Shown: positions 61,019 to 64,000 of the stretch, one piece after another
How positions within the stretch are numbered: position 1 is the stretch's first letter
How the letters are laid out: every line of letters begins with the position of its first letter
NCBI GenBank assembly: GCA_965242685.1
Contig: OZ251487.1
Coordinates: 434,001-498,000 of the forward strand
From: G965215055 sp965242685
GTDB lineage: Bacteria; Pseudomonadota; Gammaproteobacteria; UBA4575
Direction: 5' to 3'
Length of the DNA stretch: 64,000 nucleotides
The notes under the pieces: generated by a model
Database searches by the model: none
What the model was told of the DNA's origin: nothing
Seen by the model: only the letters and a program-made list of their open reading frames with translations
Program-made: the position numbers and the translations under genes

Positions 61019-62365
61019 TTAATGCGGGCCTAGTGGGGGAGGGGTGCCTCGGCCAATTGTATAATATTTGATCCCAAACTGTTCTACAGTGCCTGGATCA
61101 TAGATGTTACGACCGTCAAAAATGACGGGATAAGCCAACGTGTTTTTAATTTTTTTGAAGTCTGGGGCTTTGAATTCGTTCCATTCCGTAACGATAGCTA
61201 AGGCATCCGCGGAGTTCAACGCCTGGTTTGCATGGTCACATAATTGTAACTGCAGGTGTTCGCCGTAAATGCGTTGGCACTCGTCCATAGCAGCCGGATC
61301 GTAAGCCTGTACTTTTACACCGGCTTTCCATAGTGCGTGCATGAGTTCGCGGCTTGGTGCCTCTCGCATGTCGTCGGTATTCGGCTTGAAAGAAAGTCCC
61401 CATAGTGCAATGACTTTGCCATCTAAATCGCCATTAAAAAACCCATAAATTTTATCGTATAAAACCTGCTTTTGTCGCTGATTTACTTGCTCGACTGCCG
61501 CGATCAAGGTAGGTGTATGTCCTGTTTCACTGGCGGCGTGTTGCAGTGCCTTGACATCTTTTGGAAAGCAAGAGCCGCCATACCCGCAGCCAGGGTAAAT
61601 AAAGTGATAGCCAATACGATGGTCCGAACCTATTCCCAGACGTACTTGTTCAATGTCTGCATCCAGTCGCTCCGCAATGTTGGCAAGCTCATTCATTAAA
61701 CTGATTTTTGCTGCCAACATGATATTCGCCGCATATTTGGTCAGTTCGGCTGAAGCAGGGTCCATGAATAGCATACGATCATGGTTGCGATTGAACGGGG
61801 CATAAAGCTTGTGCATGGCTTCAATTGCCCGCGGGCTTTCGGTTCCAACTATGATGCGGTCAGGTTTCATAAAATCTTTAATTGCAGCGCCCTCTTTCAA
61901 GAATTCAGGGTTAGACACTACGTCGAATTCAATTTTCACATCTCTTTCATCAAGCTGTTTTTGTATGGTGTTTTTTACTTTTGTGGTCGTGCCGACGGGT
62001 ACGGTAGACTTGGTTATGATAATTTTGTGGTTACTCATGTACAGGCCAATGTCTTTTGCTACCGTCAAGACTTGCTGTAAGTCCGCAGAGCCATCTGCGT
62101 CTAATGGGGTGCCAACGGATATAAATTGAAACAATCCGTGTTCAACGCCTGCCTGCATATCGGATGTGAATTCGATGCGCGCTTTTTCTGCATTCAGCTC
62201 AATGAGTTTTTGCAGCCCTGGTTCATGGATGGGCACGATACCTTTTTTTAACTTGTTAATTCTTGAGGCATTGACATCCACGCAAAGTACATTGTTTCCA
62301 ATTTGTGCAAAACACGCTGCAGTGACTAGGCCAACGTAACCAGAACCGTAAATTGTTACATCCAT
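61019..62365 (-). CDS. ugd: UDP-glucose 6-dehydrogenase
   Basis: 448 aa from the ATG at 62365; a TTG two codons earlier is in frame. NAD-binding Rossmann motif VTIYGSGYVGLVTAACFAQIG. Catalytic Cys in PGCGYGGSCFPKDVKALQHAA. Substrate segments include SNPEFLKEGAAIKDFMKPDRIIVG. It makes UDP-glucuronate for polysaccharides. It is the only minus-strand gene in the block between tRNA-Thr(TGT) and tRNA-Tyr, and no other sugar genes are adjacent. Confidence 0.95.
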   Translation of the reverse strand: MDVTIYGSGYVGLVTAACFAQIGNNVLCVDVNASRINKLKKGIVPIHEPGLQKLIELNAEKARIEFTSDMQAGVEHGLFQFISVGTPLDADGSADLQQVLTVAKDIGLYMSNHKIIITKSTVPVGTTTKVKNTIQKQLDERDVKIEFDVVSNPEFLKEGAAIKDFMKPDRIIVGTESPRAIEAMHKLYAPFNRNHDRMLFMDPASAELTKYAANIMLAAKISLMNELANIAERLDADIEQVRLGIGSDHRIGYHFIYPGCGYGGSCFPKDVKALQHAASETGHTPTLIAAVEQVNQRQKQVLYDKIYGFFNGDLDGKVIALWGLSFKPNTDDMREAPSRELMHALWKAGVKVQAYDPAAMDECQRIYGEHLQLQLCDHANQALNSADALAIVTEWNEFKAPDFKKIKNTLAYPVIFDGRNIYDPGTVEQFGIKYYTIGRGTPPPLGPH

Positions 62366-62371
62366 TGCCAA

Positions 62372-62674
62372 GGCATTTGTTGGTTGTCAGGGTAATATTT
62401 TGTGATGGGGGATTGTAAGCATTATATATTGTGAAACCAGTGTTGATAAAGAATGCTGTATAACATGATTTTGATTTGAATACTGAGTCGACAGTTACAT
62501 AACGGTGTAACCCTGTTGTTTATCATCGGATCAGGAAAGCAATGTAGTTTGCCAATGTGCATTTTCAATGTTGCATGAACAATAGCTTGACCTTTTTACC
62601 CGTACCAAGGCGAGACTACTCCCCTCGAAATGTTGACAGTATGCGAGGGACTCACGCACAATAATTTTTGTGGG
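62372..62674. other. Intergenic region before tRNA-Tyr
   Basis: No gene seen. The left part should hold the ugd promoter (minus strand), the right part the promoter of the tRNA-Tyr/Gly/Thr-tuf unit. I looked for a copy of the tRNA-Thr 3' end that would mark an integration site and found none. Confidence 0.4.
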
Positions 62675-62756
62675 GGAGGGGTACCCAAGCGGTCAACGGG
62701 AGCAGACTGTAAATCTGCCGGCTCAGCCTTCGGAGGTTCGAATCCTTCCCCCTCCA
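62675..62756 (+). tRNA. tRNA-Tyr (GTA)
   Basis: 82 bases, class II with a long variable arm (GCCGGCTCAGCCTTC region). Acceptor GGAGGGG pairs with CCCCTCC, discriminator A, no encoded CCA. The anticodon loop is CTGTAAA, anticodon GTA. Starts the tRNA-Tyr-Gly-Thr-tuf block. Confidence 0.95.
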
Positions 62757-62888
62757 CTATTTTCTTGTAAGCCTTTGCCCTTTATATTTGCATACTTTCT
62801 TTTTTCCACGTATCAAGGGCTGCGCAATTTACTGTAGCATATGCAAGCTTTGGATATGGATTATGGTAGAGGTAGACGTGAAGATCGT

Positions 62889-62962
<74 letters not shown>

Positions 62963-63128
62963 GTATCTTGGTGTTGTCTATAGCCAAATGAGAACAAAGC
63001 TGTGCGATGTTGTAGGTACTTCATTAAATAGCGCTGTGTCTGTAATTCTTTGAGCTTACAATTGTATAAAGTAGGATCCGTGTTTAGCTGGTTAATGTCT
63101 TGGGTTTACAATTCTGTAGAAGGATAAA

Positions 63129-63204
<76 letters not shown>

Positions 63205-63254
63205 GGTTACTCTGTGAGTGATTTATAAAAAAGTCAGTAAATAAAGGAATAGCG

Positions 63255-64000
63255 ATGTCTAAAGAGAGATTCAAGCGTAGCAAGCCGCATGTAAACATAG
63301 GGACGATAGGGCATGTTGATCATGGGAAGACGACGTTAACGGCGGCATTGACGAAGGTGATGGGGGAGGCGCACGGTGGGGAGTATAGGGCGTATGAGCA
63401 GATAGACAATGCGCCGGAGGAGCGTGCGCGAGGGATTACGATAGCGACGGCGCATGTAGAGTATGAGAGTCCGGCGCGCCATTATGCCCACGTAGATTGT
63501 CCTGGTCATGCGGACTATGTAAAGAACATGATCACGGGGGCGGCTCAGATGGACGGTGCGATACTGGTAGTGAGTGCGGCGGATGGGCCGATGCCCCAGA
63601 CGCGGGAGCACATACTGTTGGCGCGACAAGTGGGGGTGCCGTACATACTGGTATACATGAACAAGGCTGATCAAGTAGACGATTCGGAGTTGCTTGAGTT
63701 GGTGGAGATGGAGGTACGGGAATTACTTTCGGCCTATGAATTTCCGGGGGAGGAGACTCCAATTATCACGGGTTCTGCATTACAGGCGTTAGAAGGGGAG
63801 ACTGCCGGGATGGGGATTCCGTCAATTATCAAGCTGGTAGAAGAGATGGATCGGTTCATACCGGAGCCGGAGCGTGCGATAGACGGGGAGTTCATCATGC
63901 CTGTGGAGGATGTATTTTCGATATCGGGTCGGGGCACGGTAGTAACGGGGCGCATAGAGCGTGGCATAGTAAAGGTAGGAGACGAGATAGAGGTAGTGGG
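63255..64000 (+). CDS. tuf: Elongation factor Tu (partial, runs off window)
   Basis: The first 248 codons of EF-Tu; the gene continues past the window end. The P-loop is GHVDHGKT (MSKERFKRSKPHVNIGTIGHVDHGKTTLTAAL). G2 is RGITIATAHVEYE, G3 DCPGHADY, and G4 NKAD (VYMNKADQVDD). The G5 region is GSALQALEG. It brings aminoacyl-tRNA to the ribosome. The codon choice is odd for such a highly expressed gene: by hand count 13 of 21 Ile codons are ATA, with many GGG and GTA codons. Confidence 0.97.
   Translation, partial: MSKERFKRSKPHVNIGTIGHVDHGKTTLTAALTKVMGEAHGGEYRAYEQIDNAPEERARGITIATAHVEYESPARHYAHVDCPGHADYVKNMITGAAQMDGAILVVSAADGPMPQTREHILLARQVGVPYILVYMNKADQVDDSELLELVEMEVRELLSAYEFPGEETPIITGSALQALEGETAGMGIPSIIKLVEEMDRFIPEPERAIDGEFIMPVEDVFSISGRGTVVTGRIERGIVKVGDEIEVV

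Noticed and set aside
58380..62674. Possible integrated element with tRNA-Thr as attachment site
   Set aside because: No integrase gene and no repeated tRNA 3' end were found, so I report the split operon but not an element.
63336..63967. Minus-strand frames opposite tuf
   Set aside because: They are antisense shadows of EF-Tu; the biased codons of tuf keep the opposite frames open.

Overview
The window reads as chromosome of a gammaproteobacterium that probably oxidises sulfur. The housekeeping neighbourhoods support this: hemA-prfA-prmC, mreBCD, TPR lipoprotein-lolB-ispE-tRNA-Gln-prs-rplY-pth-ychF, and birA-coaX followed by tRNA-Thr, then tRNA-Tyr/Gly/Thr ahead of tuf, all follow an order known from Gammaproteobacteria. 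A DsrE-like protein, a sulfide:quinone oxidoreductase-like flavoprotein and a DUF1641 protein at 51.7-54.0 kb point to sulfur metabolism. I cannot name the genus.

Layout. 0-5.9 kb: outer-membrane and envelope genes (TonB-dependent receptor, porin, bactofilin, RDD protein). 6.1-10.6 kb: an accessory island with a minimal type VI-A CRISPR-Cas locus, made of a 1163-residue Cas13a with two R-X4-H HEPN motifs and a one-spacer array just downstream on the same strand. A divergent MT-A70 adenine methyltransferase and a truncated DNA methyltransferase remnant follow. 10.7-13.1 kb: a SpmA/SpmB-type membrane protein and an orphan ABC substrate-binding protein. 13.2-21.4 kb: a defence island with type III restriction-modification (mod, a coiled-coil membrane protein, res), then an AAA ATPase plus PIN nuclease pair. 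21.5-46.7 kb: core genes (metY, ibaG, rnd, mre, gatCAB, prmC-prfA-hemA, lolB-ispE-prs-rplY-pth-ychF, exbB-exbD-exbD-tonB, GTP-type pckG). 46.7-54.6 kb: sparser DNA with small or unrecognised genes, selU, hisI, mscS and the sulfur cluster. 54.6-64 kb: glnS, birA-coaX and the tRNA/tuf region, in which tRNA-Thr(UGU) is separated from the remaining tRNAs by about 4.3 kb of extra genes.

How the genes fit together. The TonB receptor at the left end would be energised by the ExbB-ExbD-TonB complex at 42-45 kb. GatCAB and GlnRS occur together, which suggests GatCAB mainly serves Asn-tRNA. Three kinds of mobile-element defence (Cas13a RNA targeting, type III restriction, ATPase-PIN) lie within about 15 kb.

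The most notable item is the Cas13a locus. Cas13a is uncommon in Gammaproteobacteria as far as I know. Here it comes with one complete spacer, no adaptation genes, a head-to-head MT-A70 methyltransferase, a likely leaderless promoter and an inverted repeat fragment beside the terminal repeat. All homology statements come from reading motifs and remembered family features; no database search was run.
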